64,000 nucleotides of DNA, from assembly GCA_017163975.1 (NCBI GenBank), contig JAFFSR010000243.1:434001-498000 (forward strand), in the 5' to 3' direction. A program made the position numbers and the translations under genes. Below, piece by piece: positions 1-11,360 of the stretch. The notes beneath the pieces are model-generated. The model was given only the letters and a program-made list of their open reading frames with translations. It made no database searches and was not told the DNA's origin. This DNA comes from Anastatus disparis (Eukaryota; Arthropoda; Insecta; Hymenoptera; Eupelmidae). Each line of letters begins with the position of its first letter. Within the stretch, counting starts at the first letter, position 1.

Positions 1-477
1 AATAAATTTCTTTTTCAAGTGTAGTTAACGGCATGTCGGAGCTGCAGCAATCGAGTTTTGCTTTTTTATTTTATCGATATCTTTTTAAATTCTTAAATTA
101 AACAAATATAATGACTTATCCGCACTAGAGTTATATTAGTACAATAATTTTTGTTAAAATGAAAAATCATTTGGACTTGTTATTTATTTATGAGCTTGGA
201 TTGGAAATTAGATATCAAACTCGACAAACCTAACCTTAAAATACGATATATTGAAAGTTTTTATTATAACTTTGTGTGTATAATATTTTGGTGGTTTTCT
301 TGAGTTGTCCGCACTAGAGTTTGATCTTACAAATTTTTTCTTTATAGCAAAAAAACTCAATTAAACGCATCGTTTATTCATAAGTTAAGATTGGAAATAT
401 TATTAGAAGGCGGACAGCTTCGTCATGCTCTTAATAATGTTTTAGTAAAAAGTTTTGAATAGTTAAGAAAAATATAA
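1..477. other. AT-rich segment, no gene seen
   Basis: No convincing open frame. The 11-mer CCGCACTAGAG occurs twice, at 120-130 and 309-319, 189 bases apart, in similar surroundings, which hints at an old tandem duplication. Nothing else recognisable. Confidence 0.5.

Positions 478-510
<33 letters not shown>
478..510. repeat. (TA)n microsatellite
   Basis: Uninterrupted TA dinucleotides, directly followed at 511-546 by a C/G-rich patch containing GGGGGTTTCCCC and CTCCCTTCGCTCCC. That patch stands out sharply from the AT-rich surroundings. Confidence 0.9.
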
Positions 511-511
<1 letters not shown>

Positions 512-621
512 TAGGGGGTTTCCCCTGCTCCCTTCGCTCCCAACCCCCATTGTCAATATCAATTATCAAATCAATATCAATTTCCAAGAGAACGTTCTTA
601 AATTAGATAACAATTAATTAA

Positions 622-871
622 ATTAGCTAACAATTAACTACCTTTCAGCTATCTCTCAGCTAACTTTCAGCTGAATTTTATCTGAATTTCAGCCAACTTT
701 AAGCTAACTTTCAGCTAAATTTTATCTGAATTTCAGCTATCTCTCAGCTAACTTTCAGCTAAATTTTATCTGAATTTCAGCTATCTCTCAGCTAACTTTC
801 AGCTAAATTTTATCTGAATTTCAGCTAACTTTTAGCTAACTTTCAGCTAAATTTTAGCTGAATTTCAGCTA
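622..871. repeat. AGCTAA-rich minisatellite, left inverted arm
   Basis: Degenerate tandem units built on TTTCAGCTAACTTTCAGC, TTTTATCTGAATTTCAGC and TATCTCTCAGC. The same motif reappears reverse-complemented at about 6660-6840. On both sides the array is bordered, on the inner side, by a GAGGGCNCATAAA-like stretch and a CGG/GCC-rich tract, so the two arrays look like arms of one inverted repeat. Confidence 0.75.
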
Positions 872-898
872 ACTGAGGGCACATAAAATTCTTATACA

Positions 899-918
899 CG
901 GCGGCGGCGGCGGCGGCG
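899..918. repeat. (CGG)n microsatellite
   Basis: About six CGG triplets ending in CGTAGGCG, exceptional in this AT-rich context. It has a degenerate reverse-complement counterpart (GACGCCGCTGTCGCCGTC) at 6563-6580. Confidence 0.8.
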
Positions 919-1239
919 TAGGCGATATATCTTTATTATATAGAGAGATATATATCAGTAACAATTCAACGAACTTATATCTTAACAATCAAGAAGAAAT
1001 AAAATATAAAATAAAATACTTGCGAATTGAAAGTTTGAGCGAAAAGCAGGGTTTAACGAATTCATACAATAACACACGAACTTTAATTATACTTCTCTTC
1101 TTTTAACGAACATAACATAGAAATACTTTACAACGAAACAGAAATGTTTTTTAATTTTTTATAAAATAAATATTGATATTAAGTATAAATGACTATTAAA
1201 ATAATAATAATAAAAATAAAACTATTTTAAAAGTAAAAA

Positions 1240-1835
1240 TTGCTGAAAGGTATTTAAAAATAATGTGAAGGCTTTCATGATAAGAGATATGTTTTTATTA
1301 ATAATATTGTTTAAAAAAGAAAATAATTAAATTTTCTAGAAAAAAAGATATTATGTATCATAAAATTATTAATACAAACGTTCCATTAATGTAAAATATG
1401 AAATAAATTATTTTTTTCATATATATTGTTTGTAATAAATTAATTTGTTTTGTTAAATAAAACGAAAATGACGGTACTTAATATTATCTCGCACAACCCC
1501 GGATCAAAAAAAGAAACGTTAAATTCGTTGAATATTCAAGGTCAGAAGCTCTTTTTTAATAATGTCAGGATTTTTATGATAAGAGCAATGTTTGTATTAA
1601 TTATTAGCGTGTAAAAAAAATAATAATCTAAATTTTTCATAAAATAAATGAAACTTATTTATTAGATTATAAAAATAAACATTACAAGTATATAAAAAAT
1701 GAAAAAAATATATGCATATATTTTTTCTTATTGTTTATAACAAATTAATTTATTTATATCATTAAACAAGTATAACGACTGTTAATATTATCTCGCGCTA
1801 CCCAGATTAAAAAAAGAAACATCAAAATCGGTTAA
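1240..1835. repeat. Diverged tandem duplication, ~300-bp unit
   Basis: Two units: about 1240-1535 and 1536-1835. Landmarks recur in the same order: ATGATAAGAG at 1277 and 1576; AATATTATCTCGC at 1480 and 1784; then a purine-rich AAAAAAAGAAAC. No coding potential. Identity is moderate, with small indels. Confidence 0.7.
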
Positions 1836-2069
1836 TATTTCACTGAGATATAGAAAATTTTTTCACATAAGACAAATTTGAAGTAATCGAAAAAATTTTT
1901 TCTGTACTTGCGAAAGATGACGCGTTCCTCCCCTCTTCAAACAGAATTGAAACTATACATACTTAAAACCAATCTTTTAAGGTTTTAAAAAACTGATTTT
2001 AATATCAGAAATGATCTTATATCAAAGTTCAAGTATTAAAGGATCTGTCATTAAAATTTCATTCCTTAA

Positions 2070-2449
2070 GAGGAGGTCACGTATCTCTGTCCTTTTCTAA
2101 TCAAAGAAATGATTTTTTACAAAAACTAATAACTTTATCAAAAAATAAAGAGAAAGCCGCATCTTGCATCAAAAAAAGCAATATTTTCTTTGATAAGAAA
2201 AAATTAATTTTATCGCTTCGTTTTCAAGAAAACCTTGAAAAACCAAATTGTCCACCCTAACCTCTATGATTTGAGTTTTTCAAGGTTTTCTTGAAAACGA
2301 AGCAATTAAATTAATTCTTTCTTATCAAAGAAAATATTGCTTTTTTTATTACGAGATGCGGCTTTCTCTTCATTTTTTGATAAAGTTATTAGTTTCTGTA
2401 AAAAACTCAATTATTTGATTAGAAAAGGACAGAGATACGTGACCTCCTC
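2070..2449. mobile_element. Foldback MITE, TTAA-flanked (GAGGAGGTC family)
   Basis: A near-perfect palindrome with arms of roughly 175 bases, starting GAGGAGGTCACG and ending CGTGACCTCCTC. Both ends are bordered by TTAA (2066-2069 and 2450-2453), the target duplication expected of piggyBac-type transposition. There is no coding sequence. A one-armed relative lies at 4824-5036 and a short terminal piece at 12490-12533. The terminal GAGGNGGTC is shared with the larger elements at 12607-13147 and 25578-27401. Confidence 0.85.
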
Positions 2450-2453
2450 TTAA

Positions 2454-3620
2454 CCCTTATAAATTAACAAATGGCTAATTTAAAAAAAAAAAATTATCTC
2501 AGCTCCTAATTATTATAGAATAACGTTTTTTTTTAAATAAGCGTTAAAATCCAAGCAACAAGAATAAAAAAGTTGCATTTAAATATTTTCATTTTTTCAT
2601 ATATAAATTTAAAAAACAATTAAGAAAAACAATTTTTTTTTTCGATCGCCATTTAAACAGCGAAAATAATAAAAATGTCAATCAAACTTTTTATTTTCAC
2701 TAAATATAAGTGTCAAAGATCATAAATAACAATGGTCATTTCTTTCTAAAATGACCGCAATAGGGTCCATTTGAGGCCTAGATTTTACCTCTTTTGAGTG
2801 AACAAATTGAATATCTCATATACAAATTAATATTTTTTGCTGAAAAAATTATGGGGACTTAAGGGTGATAGAAGGCAACATTTTACAAAGTTACAAGCAT
2901 GTAGTCCTTTTTTTATGAAATAAAAAATTATTGAAAATTTAACGATTTTTGACTATATTTTTGCGATTATTTAAATAAATTATTAACGAAATTAAATGTT
3001 ATAGGGCTTAAACTATTCGTCTTGAAGATCTTCATAAGTATTATAAATTTCATATACCCTATTTAAGAACGAAAAGAGCTAGATCCAAAAAACATTGATT
3101 TTTCATAATTTTTTACATAAAAACATTGTTTAAAAAAATATGCCAGCCCAAATTTTAAGGGTCTTTCTGAATTTTAATATCTTTTGACCTAATGAACCCA
3201 TTTTTCACTTCAATTGCCTGTTACTAATTGAGTCATGCAAAAAGTCTAATTCTACTGGACTAATATAGAAATAACGACAGAAGGAAGATAAAACTAAAGC
3301 AACGGAAAGGAAACAACGTGAGTAAATTTGAGTACAACCTTAGCTCGCACAGCATACACACACGCATATATCAAATAAAGTATAGAGCCAATGTACGTCA
3401 AGCCAAAACTAGAAATTTGGAAAAACAATTTTTATTTTAAACAAAATTTTTAAAAGTAAAAAAATAAACCTATAGTTAGGGCATTTCAAAGCAATATGAC
3501 AAGATGGTTTAACAGAAAAAATAATTAAAATATATGTTTAAAGAGATGTGACCACAAAACTTATATTAAATTGTGTTTGTACGATAAAATAAATCAATAA
3601 ATTTTATGTTTAATATTTTT
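2454..3620. other. AT-rich segment, no gene seen
   Basis: Over 1.1 kb with stops in all frames. No clear repeat, hairpin or motif recognised. Confidence 0.4.
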
Positions 3621-3621
3621 A

Positions 3622-4455
3622 TTATATTAGTGCAAAAACAGATTGTCTTTTTAAATTCTTTATAATAAGACAATTTATTTATTCATTAATATTTAACTCA
3701 TCAATCAAATCTTGATGAATATGAATTCTCGCGAGATCATTTAATCTGTTTTAAAGCATTGTTGATCTTAAATAACTTTTAAGACGTCGTAAAGTAGAAA
3801 ATGATCTCTCATTTGAGCATGACGACTCTGGAATCGTAAGTAAAAGTTTTACGAATTTAGTGTATTCATCAAGAATATCTCTAAGAGCCTCGTTCTGCTT
3901 TAGATAAGTAATTACATCTTTTAGTGTCTTGATTTTGATATTATTTCTTTTTGCTGTATTTATTAATATGTTCTTTTGATTCTCTAATTTCTTTCTTCTA
4001 ATTTCTCTCCATCTATTGTTATTGTAGCAGAATTCTTTCCTTCCGTAGAAATTTTATAAAAAGATTCAATCACAGACACATTGACATCGGACTTACCAAT
4101 GACAAAATTTTCAACTTTGTTCAAAATTCATATTGTATCAGTATTAAATCTTTCAGTAAAGGACATTAATGTCTGATAGTATTTTCGTAATATTGTTTCT
4201 TATGATAATCTTCTGGTTTATTAAATATATGGGCACTGGTTGAGCTACAATCTAATCGCTTAAGAATTTTTCTAGATCAAGATACAACAGGTTCATCTAT
4301 TTTTAAAACTTTAGCGTTTTATATACATTTTGACCAAATTGAATCAAATTTTGAGTATCGCATTTCCTGAAGATTTTCAATTATTATTTGAATTTTATTG
4401 TGAGATTCGTTTACACAAAAATCTGATTTTTGAAGTTAGAGATTTAGTGTTTCAA
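3622..4455 (-). pseudogene. hAT-superfamily transposase remnant (C-terminal half)
   Basis: Read on the minus strand, 3622-3900 gives peptide that matches the hAT dimerisation region of ZMYM-like/THAP-associated transposases. It contains ALRDILDEYTKFVKLLL, then PESSCSNERSFSTLRRLKS, then YLRSTM and, after a stop, NRLNDLARIHIHQDLID. The SNERSFSTLRRLK block is the hallmark motif of the family. Known role: it binds the terminal repeats and catalyses DDE cut-and-paste transposition in the nucleus. Upstream peptide to about 4450 is compatible with the central region but broken by several stops and a frameshift. The N-terminal zinc finger and terminal inverted repeats were not found. The remnant is too fragmented for any long open frame and is certainly non-functional. 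Confidence 0.75.
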
Positions 4456-4540
4456 TTTGTGAAAATATTTCAATGATTAACTGTTTATTGAATCAAGTGG
4501 AAATCAGGGTAAAAACAACAAAATTCTCATAGATGTAAAA

Positions 4541-4595
4541 TGAGTTTTTTATTGCAACGTTTCGTGGTTGAGTTACCACCTCTTCAGGCTGAAAA
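4541..4595. other. CAACGTTTCG...CTTCAGGCTGAA motif block
   Basis: The stretch TTGCAACGTTTCGTGG followed by ACCTCTTCAGGCTGAAAA resembles terminal sequences I associate with Penelope-like or other retroelement ends. No associated reverse transcriptase is visible nearby, so this is a resemblance only. Confidence 0.3.
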
Positions 4596-4823
4596 AAAAT
4601 ATACAAATTACATACGCGGTTCTGATACAAAATCAATTATACATATACAAGAAACATAATCATCATAAAACAAATAAAGCTAAATGAAATAAGGTACAGG
4701 TCAAAGACAATTATTAGTATAAAAACATACCTACCAAAACAATACTAATCGGTATGGATATCAATATTTTTTAATTTAAATATAACATATTTCACAATTA
4801 AAATAGATAATACTAAAACTTAA

Positions 4824-5036
4824 GAGGAGGTCCTTAACATTAACCTTTGTCCTTTTCTAATCGAAGAATTAATTTTTAGTAAAAACTAATAACTTTAGCG
4901 AAAAATGAAGAGAAAGCCACATCTCGTATCAGAAAAAACGAAATTTTCTTTGATAAGAAAGAATTAATTTTATTGCTTCGTTTTTAAGAAAACTTTGAAA
5001 AACCAAATTGTTTACCCTAACCTCTGTTTTAAGGTC
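4824..5036. mobile_element. Single arm of the GAGGAGGTC foldback MITE
   Basis: Begins at TTAA (4820-4823) with GAGGAGGTCC and follows the left arm of the 2070-2449 element, including GTCCTTTTCTAATCGAAGAA and AACCAAATTGTTTACCC. It stops where the loop would begin. The opposite arm is missing, so this copy is truncated. Confidence 0.75.
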
Positions 5037-5581
5037 AACACGCTCAAGGTCATTGGCTCACGAGCTAATTTCAACATTATTGACCAACGATCTTTAGAGG
5101 CTTCAAGAAAATGGTTTTTGTGCAAATTTTGTGTTAAAAACACTTTGACCTTCAAATGATCTTGAATATCGTGCTCAAAGTTAAAATTGTCAGGTTCTTT
5201 GAGTGGCTCCCTCTAACCCTTAAAGTTTTGTAGTAGTCAAATTCGATATCATTAAAATTGAAAAAGAAAAAACAGCTCTTTGACAGTTTATTAAGCATTT
5301 AACCTTGAATGGACCTTCTTAAAGCCACAAAAAAATTTTAATATATCATTACAAACGTAATTTTTCCCGTTCTACCTGAATTTGGTGTCAAAAATAGAAG
5401 TTCCCATTCAAAAAAATCTGTTTGACCTTTGATTGACCTTGAAAATTGATTTCATGGTCTAAACTGATAAGGCACAAAAATGATCCCTCATGGTCTTGAA
5501 TAACTTTTGACTGAACAATTTTTTCGCACGACGTCAACTTTTCGAGATATTTAAGTGCTTCATTTAAAATATGACATCCTG
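5037..5581. mobile_element. Mariner-type terminal fragment (noncoding)
   Basis: Its repeated ACCTTCAAATGATCTTGAA-like phrasing matches the noncoding arms of the mariner-like transposon at 31012-33975. It ends at 5581 in GACATCCTG, the reverse complement of a CAGGRTGTC terminus. An open frame of 74 codons here is not similar to any protein I know and is judged accidental. Confidence 0.45.
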
Positions 5582-5587
5582 TATATA

Positions 5588-5660
5588 CAGGGTGTCCCAA
5601 AAGTATGAACACACCTAAATATCTTGGAAAATAAGGGCGCTAATGTCATGTACCCTGTAA
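5588..5660. mobile_element. Second mariner-type terminus abutting the first
   Basis: CAGGGTGTCCCAAAAGTATG begins only six bases (TATATA) after the previous terminus. These CAGGGTGTCCC ends are typical of Tc1/mariner-type elements that insert at TA. The far end of this copy could not be placed. Confidence 0.45.
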
Positions 5661-5798
5661 AAAAATCCAAAATTTTTGTCTTTTTTATTTTTTTTACGCC
5701 GATATTCTTTTTCTCCATAAACAAATTTTGAAAAGAACTTTGTTTGAAAAATTATATTTTAGAATTACATTAATATAAGGCGTCATATATAATTTTAC

Positions 5799-5948
5799 CC
5801 CTTTCAGTCACGAACTATTTTCGCAAAAACACGTATTTTCTATCATACATTAATTTTTTAGATTTATTTACAATCATATATTCAAAATATATCATATGAT
5901 ACTTATAAAATGAACACTCATTTATATGAAAATGGGTGACTGAAAGGG
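5799..5948. mobile_element. Short TTAA-type MITE with CCCTTTCAGTCA ends
   Basis: Inverted termini CCCTTTCAGTCAC and GTGACTGAAAGGG. TTAA borders the right end; the left border is a degraded TTTA. The interior is AT-rich and noncoding. The same termini bound the MITE that splits an env gene at 57820-58039. Confidence 0.75.
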
Positions 5949-5952
5949 TTAA

Positions 5953-6562
5953 TCATTTATTTAACTTTGTTTTTTTTTAAGAGAAAAACTATGTTAATAA
6001 CTATATTTAAAATACATAAACATTATTTATGATTGAATAAGATTTTGCGGCCATAAAGAATACAGGAAGTGTATTCTTAAACAGCTAGCACATTCTCCGA
6101 AGAGTTATGCATGTTAGTCGCTTTTGCGAATACCAAATGATCAGGTGTCCCTTGCAAAATACTTATTAAAAAGATAATTTTGTTTAGATTAAGAATTTAG
6201 TCACTTGCTTTTCTTATACTGTTAACTGAATCAACATAACAAAATTTAGCTTTTTTTCTCCATTTTCTTCACTTTCTGAAAATCCTAAGCAGTTTTACTA
6301 AAATCTTTCTTTGTACTACTTGTAAATTAGAACTGAAACCTGTGCAATTCAGGCTTAATTTTCAAATTCATTCGATTTCTAAATGAATTTTCACTTATTT
6401 TGTAAATGAATTTTCATGTTTGTGTGATAAAATTTCAGTTATTTTATTAAAAATGTATTTAAGTTTTTATGTATTATTATTACTTTTAAGGTTTTCATAA
6501 TTTTTACGCTTATTTTTCAATTTGTTCTTATCTCTTTATATTATTAAAAATATATTGCTATT
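5953..6562. other. AT-rich segment, no gene seen
   Basis: No frame or repeat recognised. It is bounded by the MITE on the left and the GCC-rich patch on the right. Confidence 0.4.
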
Positions 6563-6840
6563 GACGCCGCTGTCGCCGTCATCAATAAGATAGCCCCTCA
6601 TTTATGGGCCCTCATTTTTGGATCCTCATTTTTGGACTGTCATTACAGCGTTTAATTCAGTTAGAATTCAACTAGAATTCAGCTAGAATTTAGCTGAAAG
6701 TTATCTAAAAGTTAGCTGAAAGTCAACTAAAATTAGATCAAATTACATAAAAGTTAGCTACATTAAACCAAAAGTTAGCAAAAATTTAGATGGAAATTAG
6801 CTAAACGTTAGCTGAAAGTTAGCTGAATTTAAATTAATTT
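6563..6840. repeat. TTAGCTG minisatellite, right inverted arm
   Basis: GACGCCGCTGTCGCCGTC, then a CCCTCATTT block, then TTAGCTGAAAGTTAGCTGAA-type repeats. Order and strand are the mirror image of 622-918. See the left arm. Confidence 0.7.
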
Positions 6841-7069
6841 CAAGCAGTTTTAGGTAAATTTTGGTTTGGTTTCCATGTACAGAAAGTTGATCAAAAGTAA
6901 TTATTAGGAAATAATTTTTTGAAAATAATTATTTGAAAAATATTGTTCGAAAGATACAATTCTTCTGAAAATACAGTTGTTTGAAAATCAATTTATCGAA
7001 TGGTACAATTAATCGAAAATTAATTTTTCGAATAGAACAATTCTTTGAAAATATGATAAGAAGCGAGGA

Positions 7070-7540
7070 TAGAGACCACCTGCGATGTACGCCGGATAAC
7101 CAACAAGTTCAACAAATATATTTAATATATAGTATAACAAATGTATTTAATATTTGGATTAAGGCGACTACAGAAGTTCGGTTGAATTTCATTTTGTAGT
7201 TTACAAATTACTCTTTCAGTTTCCAAAATTCTTTGGATTTTTTAATTTTCCACCATTTATTATAATCTGTAGAATGGTGGAAAATTAAAAAATCTTAAAA
7301 ATTTTAAATATTGAAAGAGTAATTTGTAAACTCAAAAATAAAACGTAACCTAAAATCCGAAGTCGCCTTAACGTGTTATTTGTAATATATATTTTCAATA
7401 ACCATTTACGATATGTGCGCTAGATAACCAGCAAGTTTTATGATTAACAATTTCTATATAAATTTCTTGTGATTAACGTGTTATTTATAATATATACTAT
7501 CAATAACCACCCGCGATGTGCGCTAGATAGCCAGCTAGTA
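7070..7540. repeat. ~104-bp tandem repeat interrupted by a hairpin
   Basis: Three units marked by the phrase CGATGTGCGCTAGATANCCAGC: near 7082 (as CGATGTACGCCGGATAACCAAC), 7409 and 7513. The last two are 104 bases apart. The first two are separated by an extra ~213 bases, accounted for by the hairpin at 7159-7371. Confidence 0.7.
7159..7371. mobile_element. 213-bp hairpin MITE
   Basis: Starts TTAAGGCGACT and ends AGTCGCCTTAA. The arms pair for most of their length, strongest around TTTACAAATTACTCTTTCA and its reverse complement; the loop is near 7265. Insertion into a tandem-repeat unit shows it is a discrete mobile unit. Confidence 0.75.
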
Positions 7541-7800
7541 CTATGTGTAAAAATTTTTATAAACGTTTCTTGTGTTGCAAAATAGTAATTTAATATTCGA
7601 AAAATCGTATTTTCCGAAAGATTAATTTTCGATTAATTATATCTGTTGAAATAGGATTTTCGAGCAAGTTTTGTATGTTTTGAAGAGTTGTTTTCGAATA
7701 ATTAGTTTTGAAAAACTATTTTCAAACAACAAATTTTCGATGAATTCTTGGTAAATCTTGATTTCAGCTAAATTTTTGCTGAATTTTAGATCTATTTATA

Positions 7801-7856
7801 AAGAGGCGCAGTAATGCCTCGTCGGCAAGTTAGGGTACGAATACGAAATCGTCGAT
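7801..7856 (+). repeat. Dispersed repeat A, copy 1
   Basis: Contains GGGTACGAATACGAAATCG preceded by a small hairpin (GAGGCG-loop-TGCCTC). A reverse-complement copy at about 80% identity by eye lies at 60929-60984, over 53 kb away. Confidence 0.7.
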
Positions 7857-8531
7857 ATTATATAGACGCAAACCTCAAATTATAGTTATCTTATTACCTA
7901 TTCGTTAAGTTTTCTCTCTTCCCACCCCATTCCACATTTGCCCAGGATTATGCCTGTGGAGAAGGGAAGACCTGTGCGCAAACCCAGTGGGGCAAATCCC
8001 TTATAGGAAAACCTTTTCCAAAATGGGTCAAAATAAAAATAATAATAATAATGAAACTAAAATTATTATTCCTGCAAATACATTTGTAGAAATTCGTGTA
8101 GATGATTAGTCTCATCAAAGGATCATTAAACATTTACCTAAAAAGAACTATTAAAAAATTAAAATTATTTAATATTTTAGATGAAAGTTATTAAAAAAAT
8201 TGCGAATTCTTGAATATTTTTTTTAAAGTTATAGAAGCGAGATGGAGGTTAGCTTGCTTGCGCGCAGGGGACTTGATACATTATTTCGATATTTCGTCAC
8301 TTAGATCGAGATATTATTTTTGAATATTTTAATCATAATTTTTGGAGTTAATACTTCTTTTGGCGCGCTTTGAAAATTTGCTGGGCATAAAAATCTAAGT
8401 TGCCGTCACGTTACATTTCAATATGTGTTGTGTACGTGTGACCCTATCTGTGCGCGCATACACAAATAAGTTATAAAAATGAGAGAAGTAACACTATATT
8501 ATACCAAGCAATGTATATTCAAGCTTGATTT
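7857..8531. other. AT-rich segment, no gene seen
   Basis: No gene recognised. A short non-AT patch (CCCACCCCATTCCAC) lies near 7920. Short frames are not protein-like. Confidence 0.35.

Positions 8532-8565
<34 letters not shown>
8532..8565. repeat. (GA)n microsatellite
   Basis: GAGAGA run with one interruption. A short open frame crossing it translates to a Glu/Arg simple repeat and is rejected as a gene. Confidence 0.9.
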
Positions 8566-9797
8566 TATAGCAAACGAATACGCACTACACAAGCTGAGCA
8601 TACGAGGGGAGAGAGAAGGCACATCGGCACATCAAATCGCTGTGTATATGCTGTTTGGGTATTGGGTTACCACATGAGCGTTCAGTATGTATAAGGCGCA
8701 CATCTAAATTTTTTTTTGTGAATTTCTGATGGTAGGCTGAGGTTAGTTGTCAGTAGGAGAACATAAGCAAATCGCTAATAAGTTTACAAATAAAAGCCAT
8801 GTCACACTGCTTAGACCTAAAGTGTAGAATAGTCTTACGAATATTTTCCGTCATTGATTAATTGAAATTGCTGGTAGATATACTGAAAAGCTAAATTCTG
8901 ATATTTTAACATGCTTACAGTAAAATTATGAATTTTCAAATGATTTATATTTAGAGCTCGATTCAAATTTCCAAGAAAACTAGACTAACTATAGTTTAGA
9001 ACTGCAATTATAATTCACATAAGCATTGTGCATTTTTTTAATATCTTTAAAAAACTATGAAAAAAAAATTAAATATATTTTTGGCTATTATTGAGTTAAG
9101 TTTTAAATTTGCATAAAATAGATTATTATAATATGCAATCCCCATATTAAATGTAATAATTATCATATACCACTATAAGTTTTTATATATACCATATATA
9201 TTTTAAAAATTTAGTTGAATGTTCAACTATTTTCATTTCCGTTACTGTTTTTTATATTTATCAAATTAGGCTTTTTATATTTGCAGTATATTATAATGTA
9301 CAAATATAATAAAAATAATAAATTTTGTTGAAATCAATAAAAGATGCTTATTTTTCAACATCATAGTTTTGATTATTGATTAATAGTTTATTCGCCGACC
9401 TAGAAATTTGTTACTTATTTCAAGTAATTGACCCTTGTAGTGTATGTATGATATATGATAGTCATTGCACTGTTACGTCATAAAAACGTACCCTTCTGTT
9501 GGCACTTATTCAATTTAAAATATATATATACAGTTCCTGATTGATTTTTAGATTTTAATCGTAATGTTGTAAACGTTCAGTGATTGACCTATCTTTTATT
9601 TTTTGATTGCCTATCCTTCTAATATGCAATCTCGTGAGCACCGAGGTGTTACATCATAAACGTATCTTTTTAATTAACATTGGTAAATCAAAATTCCTCA
9701 GTTATTGAACAGTCGCATTATTTCATTATTAAGCGAAATTAAGGAGATCATAAGAAAAGAATCAAAATGTATATTTCGAAATCACCAAATGAATCCT
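8566..9797. other. AT-rich segment, no gene seen
   Basis: No supported coding, RNA or structured repeat feature over about 1.2 kb. Confidence 0.4.
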
Positions 9798-10287
9798 AAA
9801 AAAGATGCTTTTATTTAACGTTAAAAAAATTAATATAAAAAATTAAATTTAAAAAGTTTAAAAAAAACTAGAAAGTAAAAATAAATAAACAAATACAAAA
9901 TAATTTAAATAAAAAACGCTTTTATTAAAAAACAAAAAATAAAAAAATAAAAAATGATTCAAATGTATAATTACTTTAATTATAAATTATGTTTCTGCCT
10001 AATATTTTATTGAAATTTAGTATAAAAGCGTGGAGAATATTGAAAGAATATTTAAAATCATATTCTCTACGCTTTCATATTAAATTTCAATAAAATATTA
10101 GTCAGAAACATAATTTATAATGTAATTATAGATTTGAATTATTTTTTATTTTTCAATAAAAGCGTTTTTTTTAAAATTATTTTGTATTTGTTTATTTATT
10201 TTTACTTTTTAGTTTTTTTTTAAACTTTTAAAATTTATTTTTTCATATTAATTTTTTTAACGTTAAATAAAAGCATTTATTTTTGAA
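9798..10287. mobile_element. ~490-bp AT-rich foldback element
   Basis: A long inverted repeat: AAAAAAGATGCTTTTATTTA at the left returns as TAAATAAAAGCATTTATTTTT at the right. Internal blocks such as TTTCAATAAAATATTA pair across a centre near 10045. Noncoding. No clear target duplication. Confidence 0.75.
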
Positions 10288-11360
10288 TATTTTTTTTATT
10301 TATTCTATTTATTATATGAGTATACAAATGTCCACGCATGTATCTACATATTTGTATACTTATATATACGTAAGCGTATACACGAGTTTGCTTTTTACCA
10401 AACACACATACACACTTGTATACGTTTTCTCAGTAACGCCTATATGTATAAGCCTTTACTGAGAATTGAGTAGCTGTTACGAAAAGCCACACAAAGAAGA
10501 GAGGCCGATTAGTCGGATAGCGCTGGCTATATAATATTGCTTATATATAATAAATATTAAATTATAAAAAAATTAAAAAATAATTACAGAATCATTTATT
10601 GTCATGCAAAATACATTTATTCTGAAAATTTCAGCCTTCTAAGTCAATGAGAAGTACGTTAGTTTCCAATCGCAAGATTTGAGGACATATTCAGAGGCAG
10701 TCAAGTTAAATAAAAGCGTTTAATAAAAAAACCATTACGAAACATATTATTAAAATTTAAGAAAATTTATAAATAAAAATTGATGTTAAAGATAATATAT
10801 CTTATAAACAAATATGAGTATAAAAACCAAATTGAAACCATTGAAAAACGGACATTACCCCGGGTTTCTTTTTGGTAACAAATTTACACTGCCCGTAAGT
10901 TCTTATATTTCAAAAGCAATTGCTAATATTTCATATACATATATCTATTATTCAAATATAACGCATATAAAAATCGATTGTATTAAAAGTGTTGAAAAAG
11001 ATATTAATAAACCTGGAGGATATATATATTTATATAACGTGCCTATTCATTTGTCTGCTCGTACCCAGCATCAATCTACTTGAAGGAGTACTAAAAGGTA
11101 AGAATAAATTATGATATATATTTATATTCAAATCATTAAATTATCTTCAATAATTGTCCAATAGTGAGAGCGATCCCTCTTAGTCAAATATTGGTGAAGC
11201 TTTCTCCACCACTAGATTACATACATCTTCTTATTATACTTACGTTATTTAACTTTTACTACTTCGATATTAACTTAAACATTTTAAAATAAATTGAATT
11301 CACTCAATCAAACGTATTGTTTAATATTTAATTCATTATATACATTTAATATATCATTTA
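10288..11360. other. AT-rich segment with short unsupported frames
   Basis: Small open frames at 10814-11083 and 11294-11482 have AT-driven composition and no motif I recognise. Several GTATAC-type palindromes occur around 10320-10430. No gene is called. Confidence 0.35.

Noticed and set aside
6981..7199. 72-codon plus-strand frame
   Set aside because: Ends in the hairpin MITE and crosses the 104-bp repeat; no protein similarity recognised.
8479..8694. 71-codon frame over the GA repeat
   Set aside because: Glu/Arg simple repeat; composition-driven.
10814..11083. 89-codon plus-strand frame
   Set aside because: Near-random AT-rich composition, no motif, no splice context; kept only as a mention.
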